This document shows positions 26,058 through 35,590 of a stretch of DNA of 64,000 nt, one piece after another. The notes under the pieces are model-generated. The model searched no databases, was not told the origin of the DNA, and saw nothing but the letters and a program-made list of their open reading frames with translations. How positions within the stretch are numbered: position 1 is the stretch's first letter; each line of letters opens with the position of its first letter. The stretch is from Candidatus Aristotella avistercoris (GTDB lineage Bacteria > Bacillota > Clostridia > Oscillospirales > Ruminococcaceae), in the NCBI GenBank assembly GCA_904397835.1, contig CAJFOV010000022.1, positions 1-64,000 of the forward strand, in the 5' to 3' direction. The position numbers and the translations under genes are program-made.

Positions 26058-26600
26058 ATGAAAGCAACCGGAATCGTACGCCGCATTGATGATTTGGGCA
26101 GGGTGGTGATCCCAAAGGAGATCCGCCGGACCATGCGCATTCGGGAGGGGGATCCCCTGGAGATCTATACGGACAATGACGGGGAGGTCATTTTCAAAAA
26201 GTACTCCCCCATCGGGGAGCTCTCCTCCCTGGCAGGGCAGTATGCCGAGGTGCTCTACCGTGGGGTGGGTCACCCGGTGGTGGTCTGTGACCGGGACCAT
26301 GTGGTGACTGTGGCGGGCATCCCCAAGAAGGAGATCCTGGAGCGCCGGGTCTCCCCGTCCCTGGAGGAGCTCATGGAGCAGCGCAAGACCTACCCCGCCC
26401 CCGGTGGGGAGAGCCGGCGTCTGATGCCCGTGGAGGGGGTGGACCGCTCCGCCCTGGCCCAGGCCCCCATTCTGGCATCGGGGGACGTGTGCGGGTCGAT
26501 CCTATTTCTCTGTACCGAGCCGGGGGACCGGGCCACAGAGACGGATCTAAAGCTTATCTCCGTGGCGGCGGCCTTCCTGGGCAGGCAGATGGAGCAGTAG
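26058..26600 (+). CDS. spoVT: Stage V sporulation protein T (SpoVT)
   Basis: Forespore transcription regulator that tunes sigma-G genes. The 180-aa product has the AbrB-type DNA-binding domain at residues 1-50 (GIVRRIDDLGRVVIPKEIRRT) and a C-terminal GAF-like domain (residues 55-178; VVVCDRDHVVTVAG, LKLISVAAAFLGRQM). Length matches Bacillus SpoVT. Start 26058 follows AGGAGGAG. Single-gene unit upstream of the rimP operon promoter. Confidence 0.94.
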   Translation: MKATGIVRRIDDLGRVVIPKEIRRTMRIREGDPLEIYTDNDGEVIFKKYSPIGELSSLAGQYAEVLYRGVGHPVVVCDRDHVVTVAGIPKKEILERRVSPSLEELMEQRKTYPAPGGESRRLMPVEGVDRSALAQAPILASGDVCGSILFLCTEPGDRATETDLKLISVAAAFLGRQMEQ

Positions 26601-26647
26601 GGGCCAGAAGAGGGCAGGGGAGCCCCCTAAATTTTGGTTGGTTGCTC

Positions 26648-26676
26648 TTGCATCTGACCCCAGAGTGTGCTACAAT
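26648..26676 (+). promoter_or_regulatory. Promoter of the rimP-nusA-infB operon
   Basis: TTGCAT 26648-26653, 17-bp spacer ending in TGTGC, TACAAT 26671-26676, with an extended -10 TGC. Transcription should start near 26683. Confidence 0.78.
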
Positions 26677-26701
26677 GCAATTGTATAGAGTATGAGATGA
26701 A

Positions 26702-26725
26702 AGAGTGGGGCCTCCCGCTCTTTTG
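26702..26725 (+). terminator. Leader terminator/attenuator before rimP
   Basis: AAGAGTGGG (26702-26710) pairs with CCCGCTCTT (26715-26723) with one G-U pair, loop GCCT, then TTTG. It lies between the promoter and rimP, only 20-40 nt into the transcript. In Bacillus subtilis NusA controls its own operon by stimulating termination in the leader; this hairpin is placed for the same use (inference). Confidence 0.6.
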
Positions 26726-26745
26726 TTTATGTGGAGTGATATGCG

Positions 26746-27228
26746 ATGCCAAAGGGAAAAAGACCTTCCACTGTGGAGGTGGCTGAGGCGCTGGCAAAAC
26801 CCCTGCTGGAGCAGATGAACCTGATCCTGTGGGATGTGCGCTACGAAAAGGAGGGTGCCACCTGGTACCTGCGCTACTTTTTGGAGAAGGAGGATGGCCT
26901 GACCATCCAGGACTGTGAGGATTTTAGCCGGGCCATCAGCGATATTTTGGACGAACAGGACCCCATCCAGGGCTCCTATGTGCTGGAGGTCTCCTCCCCG
27001 GGCATTGAGCGGGAGCTGGTCAAGGACTGGCATTTCCAGGCCTACCTGGGGGCCCAGGTGGCCGTACGGCTGTACCAGGCGGTGGAGGGCGTGCGGGACT
27101 TTGTGGGGACCCTTGCAGACTACCAGGATGGAACCATCACCCTGCGCCTGGATGAGGACCTGGAGATGACCTTTCAAAAGAACGAGGCCGCCTTTGTGCG
27201 CCTGTATGAGGATTTTAGCGCCATCTAA
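26746..27228 (+). CDS. rimP: Ribosome maturation factor RimP
   Basis: Helps assemble the 30S subunit. The 160-aa product has the RimP signature EVSSPGIERELVKDWHFQAYLG and an N-terminal ferredoxin-like domain (LDVRYEKEG-like WDVRYEKEGATWYLRYFLEKEDGL). First gene of the nusA-infB operon, standard order. Ribosome site GGAG lies 8 bp before ATG 26746. Confidence 0.95.
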   Translation: MPKGKRPSTVEVAEALAKPLLEQMNLILWDVRYEKEGATWYLRYFLEKEDGLTIQDCEDFSRAISDILDEQDPIQGSYVLEVSSPGIERELVKDWHFQAYLGAQVAVRLYQAVEGVRDFVGTLADYQDGTITLRLDEDLEMTFQKNEAAFVRLYEDFSAI

Positions 27229-27288
27229 TGGGATGGCTCCCCGCCCGGCAAGGCGCGGTTGGACATACAACAATGGAGGTTACAAGAG

Positions 27289-28353
27289 ATGAACAGCGAA
27301 TTTTTTGAGGCCATGGCCATGATCGAAAAGGAGAAGGGCATCCCGGCCGACTACCTGCTGGAAAAGATCGTCAAGGCCATCCAAGTGGCCGTCAAAAATG
27401 ATTCCGGCGGCTCTGAGGACATTGTGGTGGACATTGACCCCGTCACCCAAAAGTTCTACGTGGCCGTGCGCAAGCTGGTGACAGAAGAGGTGACAGACCC
27501 CCACAACGAGATCTACACCTTGGACGCCCGCAAGTACAACCGTTCTGCAGAGCCGGGCAGCTATGTGGAGATCCCCATGGAGCCCAAAAAGTTCGGGCGC
27601 ATCGCCGCCCAGGCCGCCAAGCACGTCATCCGCCAGGGCATCCGGGAGGGGGAGCGGGAGCAGATCCTCTCCAAATTCCGCAGCAAGTACAATGAGATTG
27701 TCTCGGGCGTCGTGCTGCGGATCGATCCGGTCAAGGGCAATGTGACGCTGGAGATCGACCGCAACGAGGTCATTCTCCCCAAGGGGGAGCAGACCCCCGG
27801 GGAGGAGCTCCACGAGGGGGAGCGGATCAAGGTCTATGTGGTGGACGTGGCCGCCTCGGCCAAGGGCCCCAAAATGATGATCTCCCGCACCCATGCAGGG
27901 CTGGTCAAGCGCCTGTTTGAGCAGGAGACCCCTGAGATCGCCAGCGGCGTGGTGGAGATCAAGGCCATCGCCCGTGAGGCGGGTTCCCGGACCAAGCTGG
28001 CCGTCTGGAGCAAGGACGAAAATGTGGACGCCGTGGGCGCCTGCATCGGCCCCAAGGGCTCCCGCGTCTCGGTGATCGTGGAGGAGCTGGGGGGCGAAAA
28101 GATCGACGTGGTCAAGTACAGCGACGACATGGCCCAGTTTATTGCAGAGGCCCTCTCCCCGGCAAAGGTGCTCAAGGTGGAGCTGGATCCCGAGGGGGGC
28201 AAGAGCTGCAAGGTCACCGTGCCGGACAATCAGCTCTCCCTGGCCATCGGCAACAAGGGACAGAATGCAAGGCTCGCCGCCCGGCTCACGGGATATAAGA
28301 TCGATATCCGCCCGGAGAGCGGATTCTACGGCGAGGACGAGGATGAGGAATAG
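27289..28353 (+). CDS. nusA: Transcription termination/antitermination factor NusA
   Basis: RNA polymerase-binding factor controlling pausing and termination. The 354-aa product has the N-terminal polymerase-binding domain (1-130), S1 domain (GVVLRIDPVKGNVTLEID near 140-200) and two KH domains (AVGACIGPKGSRVSVIVEELGGEKIDVV and LAIGNKGQNARLAARLTGYKIDI). The acidic C-terminal repeats of enterobacteria are absent, as usual in Firmicutes. Start 27289 follows GGAGG by 9 bp. Confidence 0.96.
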   Translation: MNSEFFEAMAMIEKEKGIPADYLLEKIVKAIQVAVKNDSGGSEDIVVDIDPVTQKFYVAVRKLVTEEVTDPHNEIYTLDARKYNRSAEPGSYVEIPMEPKKFGRIAAQAAKHVIRQGIREGEREQILSKFRSKYNEIVSGVVLRIDPVKGNVTLEIDRNEVILPKGEQTPGEELHEGERIKVYVVDVAASAKGPKMMISRTHAGLVKRLFEQETPEIASGVVEIKAIAREAGSRTKLAVWSKDENVDAVGACIGPKGSRVSVIVEELGGEKIDVVKYSDDMAQFIAEALSPAKVLKVELDPEGGKSCKVTVPDNQLSLAIGNKGQNARLAARLTGYKIDIRPESGFYGEDEDEE

Positions 28354-28431
28354 GCCCCCCAGGGCAGAATCCCCAGACAGTGGAAGGACGGGGCGTGGAA
28401 GGGCCACAGCCCCAGGAGAGGAGGAGAGGCG

Positions 28432-28701
28432 TTGCAGGCAAAGAAATATCCGGTGCGCATGTGCACCGGCTGCGGCGTGCAGAAGCAGAAGCGGGATCTC
28501 ATCCGGGTGGTAAAGAGCCCGGATGGGGAGATCTCCATCGACTACACCGGAAAAAAGTCCGGCCGGGGCGCCTACCTGTGCAACGACCTGGAGTGTTTGA
28601 AGAAGGCCCGCAAGGCCAGAAGGCTGGAGCGCGCCCTCTCCTGCCAGATCCCCCAGGAGGTCTATGACCGCCTGGAGAAGGAGCTGGCTGGCCATGCGTG
28701 A
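28432..28701 (+). CDS. ylxR: YlxR (DUF448) RNA-binding protein
   Basis: 89-aa nucleic-acid-binding protein of the DUF448/YlxR family, always between nusA and infB. Its fingerprint RMCTGCGVQK and GRGAYLCNDLECLKKA is present, with paired Cys residues. TTG start at 28432 follows GAGGAGAGG. YlxR has been described as a nucleoid-associated or RNA-binding regulator in other Firmicutes; the role here is not proven. It overlaps ylxQ by 8 nt. Confidence 0.9.
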   Translation: MQAKKYPVRMCTGCGVQKQKRDLIRVVKSPDGEISIDYTGKKSGRGAYLCNDLECLKKARKARRLERALSCQIPQEVYDRLEKELAGHA

Positions 28702-29014
28702 TCGGATGCTGCAGCTGCTCTCCCTGAGCCGCAGGGCGGGCAAGCTCCTCAGGGGCTTTGACCAGGTCAAGGACGGCATTGCGCAACAGCAGGTGTGTGC
28801 CGTTCTGCTGGCCCAAGACCTCTCCCCCAAGACAGAAAAAGAGCTGCGCTATGTCTGCCGGGATGCGACGGTTCCCTTTGTGTGCGTCCCAGCGACCATG
28901 AAAGAACTGGAAAAATACGTGGGCAAAAAGGTCGGGGTCCTGGCCCTGACGGAAAAAGGGTTCGCCGACAAGGTCCAGGCCCTTGCCCAGGAGTCGCCGC
29001 AGATGAAACCGTAG
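28694..29014 (+). CDS. ylxQ: YlxQ, L7Ae-family RNA-binding protein
   Basis: 106-aa protein of the L7Ae/L30e/S12e/Gadd45 fold, likely a K-turn RNA binder. It begins [21 protein letters not shown] and contains [17 protein letters not shown] and the [15 protein letters not shown] end block. Start 28694 overlaps the ylxR stop (ATGCGTGA), indicating translational coupling. Confidence 0.9.
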   Translation: MRDRMLQLLSLSRRAGKLLRGFDQVKDGIAQQQVCAVLLAQDLSPKTEKELRYVCRDATVPFVCVPATMKELEKYVGKKVGVLALTEKGFADKVQALAQESPQMKP

Positions 29015-29112
29015 CTGAGCAACCCCTACAAACAAAGCGCTCACGGCAGTGGGAGGGCTTTTACACAGACCGATTGGCCGGAACACTGCCCGGCAGAATG
29101 GAGGTACAGCTT

Positions 29113-31638
29113 ATGATGGATAAATATCGGGTGCACGAGGTCGCAAAGGATCTGGGCGTGCCCAGTAAGGATATCATTGACCTGTTGGCAAAATATTTTG
29201 ACACCCCCAAAAAACATATGACGGCCCTCACAGAGAAGGAGCTGGACGTGGTCTTTGAGCACTATACCCAGAAGAACCAGGTCCCCAGCTTTGAGGCCTA
29301 CTTCAACTCCGGCAAAAAGGAGGAGCAGCCCAAACAGGCCCAGCCCCAGTCCCAGGAGAAGGCCGCTCCCCAGCAGGCCCAGAAGAAGAGCGCCCCCGCC
29401 GCCGGTCAGAGCGGCCGCAGCCAGAACAACGGCCAGCGCCAGGGCAGTCAGCAGAGGGGCCAGAACAACGGCCAGCGCCAGGGTCAGGCCAATGGCAACC
29501 AGAACCGCCCCAACAACCAGCGGGGCCAGCAGAGCCAGAGTGGCAGCCGGAGCCAGCAGGGCCAGCGCAGCCAGCAGCGGCCGGCAAACCGCCCCGCCAG
29601 CACCCAGCAGGCGGCCAGCGGCGCGGCCCCCAAGACGCCGGCGGCCTCCGCAGGCCCCAGAGGGCAGCGGCATGTGGATATGCGCGCGGCCAATGTGGAT
29701 TTGGATAAGTACAACGAGAAGTATGAGAACATCGCCTCCACCAACACCCACTTCTCCCCCAATGCGCCGGTGGTGAAAAAGCAGAAGCTCAACCAGCGCT
29801 CCGCCCGCCGGGGCAAGCCCGCCCTGTCCCGCAAGGAGCAGGAGGCGGAGAAGATGCGCCGCCTGGAGCTGGAGCGCCAGCGGCGGCAGAAGCTCTCCAT
29901 CACCATTCCGGAGGAGATCACCGTAGGGGATCTGGCCCTGCGCTTGAAGGTCCAGGCCGCTGAGATCATCAAAAAGCTCATGGGTCTGGGCGTCATGGCC
30001 ACCGTCAACCAGGTGCTGGACTACGACACCGCCGCTATGGCCGCCATGGAGATCGGCGCCAAGGTGGAGAAGGAGGTCGTGGTCACCATTGAGGACCGGC
30101 TCTTCCAATCCGAGGAGGAGGACGAGAGCAACCTGCAGCCCCGCAGCCCCATTGTGGTGGTCATGGGCCACGTGGACCACGGCAAGACCTCCCTGCTGGA
30201 TGCCATCCGCAACTCCAGCGTCACCAGTACCGAGGCCGGCGGCATTACCCAGCACATCGGCGCCTACCAGGTGGAGGTCAATGGACGCAAGATCACCTTC
30301 TTGGACACCCCCGGCCACGAGGCCTTTACCGCCATGCGGGCCAGAGGCGCCCAGGTGACGGATATCGCCGTGCTGGTGGTGGCGGCCGATGACGGCATCA
30401 TGCCCCAGACGGTGGAGGCCATCAACCATGCCAAGGCGGCCAATGTCTCCATCATTGTTGCCATCAACAAGATGGATAAACCTGAGGCGGACGCCAACCG
30501 GGTCATGCAGGAGCTCACCGAGTACGAGTTGGTCCCCGAGGAGTGGGGCGGCGACGTGGTGTGCGTGCCCGTCTCCGCCAAGACCCACCAGGGGCTGGAT
30601 AACCTGTTGGAGATGATCCAGCTGGTGGCGGACATGAAGGAGCTCAAGGCCAACCCCGACCGCATGGCCAAGGGTACTGTCATTGAGGCCCGTCTGGACA
30701 AGGGCCGCGGCCCTGTGGCCACGCTCCTGGTGCAGAACGGCACGCTGCACACGGGGGATATCCTCATTGCAGGCTCCACCGTGGGCCGGGTGCGGGTCAT
30801 GCTCAACGACAAGGGCAGAAAGGTCAAGGAGGCAGGCCCCTCCACCCCTGTGGAGATCACCGGCCTTTCGGAGGCCCCCTCCGCCGGCGACGAGTTCAAT
30901 GTGGTGGAGGATGAGCGCCTGGCTCGGGAGCTGGTGGAGCAGCGCAAGCAGCAGGCCAAGCAGGAGCAGTTTGACGCCTACCAGAAGGTGACGCTGGATA
31001 ACCTCTTCTCCCAGATCGCCCAGGGCGAGATGAAGGAGCTGTCCCTCATTGTCAAGGCCGACGTGCAGGGCTCCGTGGAGGCCGTGCGCCAGTCCCTGGA
31101 GAAGCTCAGCAACGAGGAGGTCCGGGTCAAGGTGATCCACGGGGCTGTGGGCGCCATCAGCGAATCGGACGTCATGCTGGCCAACGCCTCCAACGCCATC
31201 ATCGTGGGCTTCAATGTGCGCCCCGATCCGGTGGCCCAGATGAACGCCGAGCGGGACGGGGTGGATATCCGCCTGTACCGGGTCATCTACGACGCCATCG
31301 AGGAGATCAGCACCGCTATGAAGGGCATGATGGCCCCCAAGATCCGGGAGAAGGATCTGGGCCGCGCCGAGATCCGCCAGGTCTACCGCATCAGCAATGT
31401 GGGCGCTGTGGCAGGATGCTATGTCCTGTCCGGCAAGATTGTCCGCTCGGCCAAGATCCGGGTGGTGCGGGATGGCATCATTGTGGCGGACGACCTGCTC
31501 TCCAGCCTCAAGCGCTTTAAGGACGACGTGAAAGAGGTGGCCGCCGGCTATGAGTGCGGCATGGCACTGACCAAATTCAACGACATCAAGGAGGGCGACA
31601 TCCTGGAGGCCTACACCTTGGAGGAGTACCAGGAATAA
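29113..31638 (+). CDS. infB: Translation initiation factor IF-2
   Basis: GTPase that places initiator tRNA on the ribosome. The 841-aa product begins with the IF2-N fold ([20 protein letters not shown]), then a Q/N/G/S-rich low-complexity linker (about residues 70-190, repeats of GQRQG and QQR), a second N domain, the G domain with GHVDHGKTS near 352, DTPGHEAF and NKMD, and C-terminal domains with [10 protein letters not shown] and [11 protein letters not shown]. Start 29113 follows GGAGG by 8 bp; a second ATG follows directly. The frame is open far upstream but that part is ylxQ in another frame. Confidence 0.96.
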   Translation: MMDKYRVHEVAKDLGVPSKDIIDLLAKYFDTPKKHMTALTEKELDVVFEHYTQKNQVPSFEAYFNSGKKEEQPKQAQPQSQEKAAPQQAQKKSAPAAGQSGRSQNNGQRQGSQQRGQNNGQRQGQANGNQNRPNNQRGQQSQSGSRSQQGQRSQQRPANRPASTQQAASGAAPKTPAASAGPRGQRHVDMRAANVDLDKYNEKYENIASTNTHFSPNAPVVKKQKLNQRSARRGKPALSRKEQEAEKMRRLELERQRRQKLSITIPEEITVGDLALRLKVQAAEIIKKLMGLGVMATVNQVLDYDTAAMAAMEIGAKVEKEVVVTIEDRLFQSEEEDESNLQPRSPIVVVMGHVDHGKTSLLDAIRNSSVTSTEAGGITQHIGAYQVEVNGRKITFLDTPGHEAFTAMRARGAQVTDIAVLVVAADDGIMPQTVEAINHAKAANVSIIVAINKMDKPEADANRVMQELTEYELVPEEWGGDVVCVPVSAKTHQGLDNLLEMIQLVADMKELKANPDRMAKGTVIEARLDKGRGPVATLLVQNGTLHTGDILIAGSTVGRVRVMLNDKGRKVKEAGPSTPVEITGLSEAPSAGDEFNVVEDERLARELVEQRKQQAKQEQFDAYQKVTLDNLFSQIAQGEMKELSLIVKADVQGSVEAVRQSLEKLSNEEVRVKVIHGAVGAISESDVMLANASNAIIVGFNVRPDPVAQMNAERDGVDIRLYRVIYDAIEEISTAMKGMMAPKIREKDLGRAEIRQVYRISNVGAVAGCYVLSGKIVRSAKIRVVRDGIIVADDLLSSLKRFKDDVKEVAAGYECGMALTKFNDIKEGDILEAYTLEEYQE

Positions 31639-31683
31639 AACCGCCCCAAAGAGCAAAGAAGTAATCCAGAGAGGAGGAATTCC

Positions 31684-32043
31684 ATGGCTGGATTTAAATT
31701 GGACCGTATGACCGAGGACGTCCACCGGGAGCTGACAGACATTCTGCGCTCCCTGAAGGACCCCCGGATCACCGGGCTCATCAGCATCGTGCGGGTGGAG
31801 CTGTCCAACGATCTTTCCCACTGCAAGGTGTTTGTCAGCTCCATGGACGGCATGGAGGGGGCCAAGCAGGCCGTCAAGGGCCTGAACAGCGCGGCCGGCT
31901 TTGTGCGCCGGGAGATCAACCAGCGCCTGAAGATGCGCCGCACCCCGGAATTTAAGTTTGTGGCAGACAATTCCATGGAGCACAGCGCGGACATTGCCCG
32001 GATGCTGAACGAGATCAAAGAGAGGGAACACCATGAGGACTGA
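31684..32043 (+). CDS. rbfA: 30S ribosome-binding factor A
   Basis: Assembly factor for the 30S subunit that acts on 16S rRNA helix 1. The 119-aa product is a single KH-like domain with the family blocks DRMTEDVHRELTDILRSLKDPRI, VRVELSNDLSHCKVFVS and RRTPEFKFVADNSMEHSA. AGAGGAGG precedes the start. It overlaps nrnA by 11 nt. Confidence 0.96.
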   Translation: MAGFKLDRMTEDVHRELTDILRSLKDPRITGLISIVRVELSNDLSHCKVFVSSMDGMEGAKQAVKGLNSAAGFVRREINQRLKMRRTPEFKFVADNSMEHSADIARMLNEIKEREHHED

Positions 32044-33004
32044 TCTGTTTTCCGCTGCCCAGCTGCTCAAGCAGGCGGAGGATGTCTACATCCTCTGCCA
32101 CCGGCACCCCGACGGGGACACCTTGGGCTCCGGCTTTGCCCTCAAGCACGCCCTGGCGGCCCTGGGCAAACGGACCCGGCTGCTGTGTTCCGATGAGATC
32201 CCGGAAAAATATGCTCGCTTTATGATGACCCCGGAGACCCGGGAGTACTTTCCGCCCCAATTTGTGGTGGCCGTGGACATTGCAGATCTGCAGTTGCTGG
32301 GGGAGGAGCTTCAGACGTACCGGGACCGGATCGATCTGTGCATCGACCACCACCCCTCCAACACCGGCTATGCCCGCCACACGGTGGTGGACCCCACAGC
32401 GGCGGCCACGGCAGAGCTGATCTTTGACCTCATCGGCCTGCTGGGGGTACAGTTGGACAGCTGCATGGCGGACTGCATCTATGCGGGGCTTTCCACGGAC
32501 ACGGGCGGGTTCCGTTTCTCTAACACCACCGCCCGCACCCACCGGATTGCCGCATCGGTCATCGACGCGGGGGCGGATCACACGGCCATCAACTACCAGC
32601 TGCTGGAGGTCAAAAGCCTGCAGCGCATGGAGGTGGAGCGCCGGGTGCTCAACTCCCTGGCCTACTACTTTGACAACCGGGTGGCGGTTCTCTGCATCAC
32701 CCAACAGATGCTTCGGGAGACAGGCGCCCGGGAGGACGAGCTGGACGGCATTGCCGCCCTGCCCCGGCGCATTGCTGGCGTCCAGGTGGGAGTCACCCTG
32801 CGGGAACAGCCGGATGGGAGCTACAAGGTCTCCCTGCGCACCAACGAGGGGGTGGATGCCTCCCAGGTGTGCAGCCAGTTGGGCGGCGGCGGCCACGCCC
32901 GGGCAGCAGGCTGCAATTTGAAGATGGAACAGGACGCGGCAGTGCAGGCCATTCTGCAGACGCTGCGGCCCTATTTGGAACAAATCCCTGACAACAAGGA
33001 GTAA
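32033..33004 (+). CDS. nrnA: NrnA-type DHH nanoRNase / pAp phosphatase
   Basis: Manganese-dependent phosphoesterase that degrades short RNAs (and pAp in relatives). The 323-aa product has HRHPDGDTLGSG and VAVDIADL metal motifs, the DHHPSN signature, GLSTDTGGFRF, and the DHHA1 end block QLGGGGHARAAG. Translationally coupled to rbfA and followed 6 bp later by truB, the usual Firmicute order. Confidence 0.92.
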   Translation: MRTDLFSAAQLLKQAEDVYILCHRHPDGDTLGSGFALKHALAALGKRTRLLCSDEIPEKYARFMMTPETREYFPPQFVVAVDIADLQLLGEELQTYRDRIDLCIDHHPSNTGYARHTVVDPTAAATAELIFDLIGLLGVQLDSCMADCIYAGLSTDTGGFRFSNTTARTHRIAASVIDAGADHTAINYQLLEVKSLQRMEVERRVLNSLAYYFDNRVAVLCITQQMLRETGAREDELDGIAALPRRIAGVQVGVTLREQPDGSYKVSLRTNEGVDASQVCSQLGGGGHARAAGCNLKMEQDAAVQAILQTLRPYLEQIPDNKE

Positions 33005-33010
33005 AAGCGC

Positions 33011-33928
33011 GTGGAACTGCAAGGCGTATTGTGTATCGATAAACCCCAGGGCTTTACCTCCTTTGATGTGGTGGCCAAAATGCGGGGCATTGCCAAGACC
33101 CGCAAGGTGGGCCATGGCGGTACTCTGGACCCGATGGCAACCGGAGTACTGCCAATTTTTTTGGGCAGGGCCACCAAGGCCTGCGACCTGGTGCCGGAAC
33201 AAAAGAAGCGGTACCTGGCCACCTTCCGCCTGGGAATCACCACCGATACCCAGGACATCACCGGCCAGATCCTCCGGCAGGAGCAGGCCGCCTGTTCTCC
33301 GGAACAGGTGCGCACCGTGCTGGCCCGCTTTGTGGGGCAACAGCAGCAGGTCCCGCCCATGTATTCGGCGGTGAAGGTGGACGGCAAACGCCTGTATGAC
33401 CTGGCCCGCCAGGGCAAGGAGGTCCAGCGCCAGAGCCGGGAGATCACCATCTTCGCCCTGGAGCTGCTGGATCAGAATCCGGATGCAGGGGAGTATACCA
33501 TCGATGTCACCTGCTCCAAGGGAACCTATATCCGCACCCTCTGCCACGACGTGGGGCAGGCTTTGGGCTGCGGGGCCACCCTGACCCAGCTGCGCCGGAC
33601 CCTGTCCGCTGGCTTCTCCCTGGAGCAGTGTATCACCCTGGAGGAGGCCTCCCGACTGGCTGAGGAGGGCAGGCTTTCGGAGCGGGTGCTGCCGGTGGAG
33701 CAGATCTTTGCGGTGTTGCCTCGGGTCACCCTGACCCAGCAGCAGACCCGCCTCTTCTGCAACGGGGCGCCTCTGGATCTGAACCGGGTGGAAGATGCCC
33801 TCGGCACCGGGGCGATGCTGCGGGTCTGTGGGGCAGATGGCCGCTTCCTGGGGCTGGCCCAAGAGGACCTGACCCAGGGCCTTCTGATGATGAAAAAACT
33901 GTTTGCCTTGGAGGGGGAGCGGGTATGA
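33011..33928 (+). CDS. truB: tRNA pseudouridine(55) synthase
   Basis: Makes pseudouridine 55 in the T-loop of tRNAs. The 305-aa product has GGTLDPMATGVLPI with catalytic Asp40, RYLATFRLGITTDTQDITG, PPMYSAVKVDGKRLYDLAR and CSKGTYIRTLCHD. A C-terminal PUA-like extension is present. GTG start at 33011. Its stop overlaps the ribF ATG (ATGA). Confidence 0.96.
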   Translation: MELQGVLCIDKPQGFTSFDVVAKMRGIAKTRKVGHGGTLDPMATGVLPIFLGRATKACDLVPEQKKRYLATFRLGITTDTQDITGQILRQEQAACSPEQVRTVLARFVGQQQQVPPMYSAVKVDGKRLYDLARQGKEVQRQSREITIFALELLDQNPDAGEYTIDVTCSKGTYIRTLCHDVGQALGCGATLTQLRRTLSAGFSLEQCITLEEASRLAEEGRLSERVLPVEQIFAVLPRVTLTQQQTRLFCNGAPLDLNRVEDALGTGAMLRVCGADGRFLGLAQEDLTQGLLMMKKLFALEGERV

Positions 33929-34872
33929 TCGTCACGACCAATCTGCAGCAACAGCCCCCTGGTTGTCCCATAGCGGTGGCCCTGGGCTGCTTTGACGGGG
34001 TCCATCTGGGCCACCAGGCGGTGATCGGCAGGGCCGTGGAGACGGGCAGGGCCCAAGGGCTCCTGCCGGCGGTGTTCACCTTCACCCTGGGACGGGACCG
34101 CCCCCAGGGAAAGGCCGGAGCCGGCCGCCTGGTCAGCGACACCATGAAGGATGCTGTCTTGGAGGCCTTGGGTGTGGAATATGTCTGTAGCCCAGACTTT
34201 GATGCCTTTCGGGAGATGTCCCCCCAGGCCTTTGTCCAGGATCTGCTGCTGGACCATTTGCAGGCAAAGGTGCTGGTGTGCGGCTATGACTTTCACTTTG
34301 GCCACCTGGCCGCCGGGAATCCCCAGCTGCTCCGGGAGCTGTGCCAGCCCCGGGGCGTCCAGGTCCTGGTGGTGCCGCCGGTGCAGCTTGCAGGGGAGCC
34401 TGTCAGCTCCACCCGCATCCGGCAGGCGGTGTCCCAGGGGGAGATGGAGCTGGCCAGAACTCTGCTGGGCAGACCCTATGGGTTGGACTTTCCCATTGTC
34501 CAGGGGAACCACCTGGGGCGCAAGCTCCAGTTCCCCACCATCAACCAGCCCTTCCCGCCGGACTTTGTCCTGCCCCGGTTCGGGGTCTATGGAACCCTGG
34601 CCCAGGTGGAGGGGCGCTGGTATCCCGCCGTGACCAATGTGGGGGTCAAGCCCACCATCGGCACCGATACCCCCCTGGCGGAGACCTATCTGCAGGGCTA
34701 CTCCGGGGATCTGTATGGGCGGCGGGTGCTGGTGGAGCTGCTGTCCTTTCTGCGGCCGGAGCGCAAGTTTCCCAATGTTGAGGCCCTCCGGGAGCAGATT
34801 GCCCGGGATGCCCGCCAGGCCCAGGAGATGGGGCAGGGGGAGCTGGCCCGCCGCCAGGGCGAAAGCCGGTAA
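33925..34872 (+). CDS. ribF: Bifunctional riboflavin kinase / FAD synthetase
   Basis: Makes FMN and FAD from riboflavin. The 315-aa product has an N-terminal nucleotidyltransferase (ALGCFDGVHLGHQAVI, VCGYDFHFG, STRIRQAV) and a C-terminal riboflavin kinase domain (GNHLGRKLQFPTINQ, FGVYGTLAQVEG, TNVGVKPTIG). Start overlaps the truB stop by 4 nt. Last gene of the long operon; no strong terminator was found in the following 100 bp. Confidence 0.96.
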   Translation: MIVTTNLQQQPPGCPIAVALGCFDGVHLGHQAVIGRAVETGRAQGLLPAVFTFTLGRDRPQGKAGAGRLVSDTMKDAVLEALGVEYVCSPDFDAFREMSPQAFVQDLLLDHLQAKVLVCGYDFHFGHLAAGNPQLLRELCQPRGVQVLVVPPVQLAGEPVSSTRIRQAVSQGEMELARTLLGRPYGLDFPIVQGNHLGRKLQFPTINQPFPPDFVLPRFGVYGTLAQVEGRWYPAVTNVGVKPTIGTDTPLAETYLQGYSGDLYGRRVLVELLSFLRPERKFPNVEALREQIARDARQAQEMGQGELARRQGESR

Positions 34873-35018
34873 ACGGGAGCTGCCCCACAACGTCTTTCAC
34901 CACGGTTCTTTCGTTTTGTGGGGCCTGCCCTGGAATGCCGGCTTTCTCCCGGGGCGCTGCTGGCGGTTCTTTTTTTGCACACAGGCATAAAATGCCCCAA
35001 AACCGCAGCAACAGGAAC

Positions 35019-35047
35019 TTTACACGGCGGGAAATCTGTGATACAAT
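35019..35047 (+). promoter_or_regulatory. Promoter of rpsO
   Basis: TTTACA 35019-35024, 17-bp spacer, TACAAT 35042-35047. The roughly 100-nt leader could carry the S15 autoregulatory structure; an AGGAGG-poor region with several short hairpins is all that can be seen. Confidence 0.75.
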
Positions 35048-35155
35048 AGATGAGCAAGTGCGACCGATGGCTCGGAGCAGGGAGATAAGCCTGTCAACAG
35101 GGAGGTCACCCACCCTACTCTGAACGATTCGGGAAATTTTTTATGAGGTGATTGT

Positions 35156-35422
35156 ATGATTACAAAGGAAAAAAAGACCAGCATCATCGAAGAGTATAAG
35201 CTCCACGACGGCGACACCGGTTCTCCGGAGGTCCAGATCGCCATCCTCACCAGCCGCATTCAGGAGCTCACCGAGCACCTGAAGACCCACAAGAAGGACC
35301 ACCACTCCCGCCGTGGTCTGCTGAAGATGGTCGGCCACAGACGGAACCTGCTCAACTACCTGATGAAGAAGGACGTCGAACGCTACCGTGCCATTGTTGC
35401 AAAGCTGGGCTTGCGTAAGTAA
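35156..35422 (+). CDS. rpsO: 30S ribosomal protein S15
   Basis: Primary 16S rRNA-binding protein. 88 aa, family length, with [22 protein letters not shown] and [24 protein letters not shown] 35156 follows TGAGGTGA. Upstream of pnp, the common rpsO-pnp pairing, but with its own promoter and a hairpin between the two. Confidence 0.97.
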   Translation: MITKEKKTSIIEEYKLHDGDTGSPEVQIAILTSRIQELTEHLKTHKKDHHSRRGLLKMVGHRRNLLNYLMKKDVERYRAIVAKLGLRK

Positions 35423-35432
35423 GAGAGCTTGG

Positions 35433-35462
35433 AAAGGCAGGTGACAGGTGTCACCTGCCTTT
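35433..35462 (+). terminator. Hairpin after rpsO
   Basis: Perfect 13-bp stem AAAGGCAGGTGAC / GTCACCTGCCTTT with a 4-nt loop. The T-tract is short (TTTC), so termination may be incomplete and pnp may be partly read through. Confidence 0.65.
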
Positions 35463-35496
35463 CGGTGGTTTTGGTCGAAAAGAATATCCACCCCAC

Positions 35497-35590
35497 TGGA
35501 GCGGGCTGCAACCAATTTTAGCAGTGAATCGACCGTTGAACGCTCCCGTTCAACGGCGGATTCATCGCTAAAAAACGTTGAGCTGCTCCA
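35497..35590 (+). promoter_or_regulatory. 94-bp imperfect palindrome in the pnp leader
   Basis: Nested arms: TGGAGC (35497-35502) with GCTCCA (35585-35590); TTTTAGC with GCTAAAA; then a long stem, GTGAATC with GATTCAT-type pairing and CCGTTGAACG with CGTTCAACGG, closed by loop CTCC (35543-35546). Two 2-nt internal bulges interrupt an otherwise 26-bp inner stem. It lies 27 bp before the pnp start. In Escherichia coli the pnp leader hairpin is cut by RNase III for PNPase autoregulation; this one is a candidate equivalent, or a repeat element. Confidence 0.7.

Noticed and set aside
29041..32070. Long open frame of about 1,000 codons on the minus strand
   Set aside because: It is antisense to infB; the sense product is unmistakably IF-2, and high GC makes long antisense frames common here.
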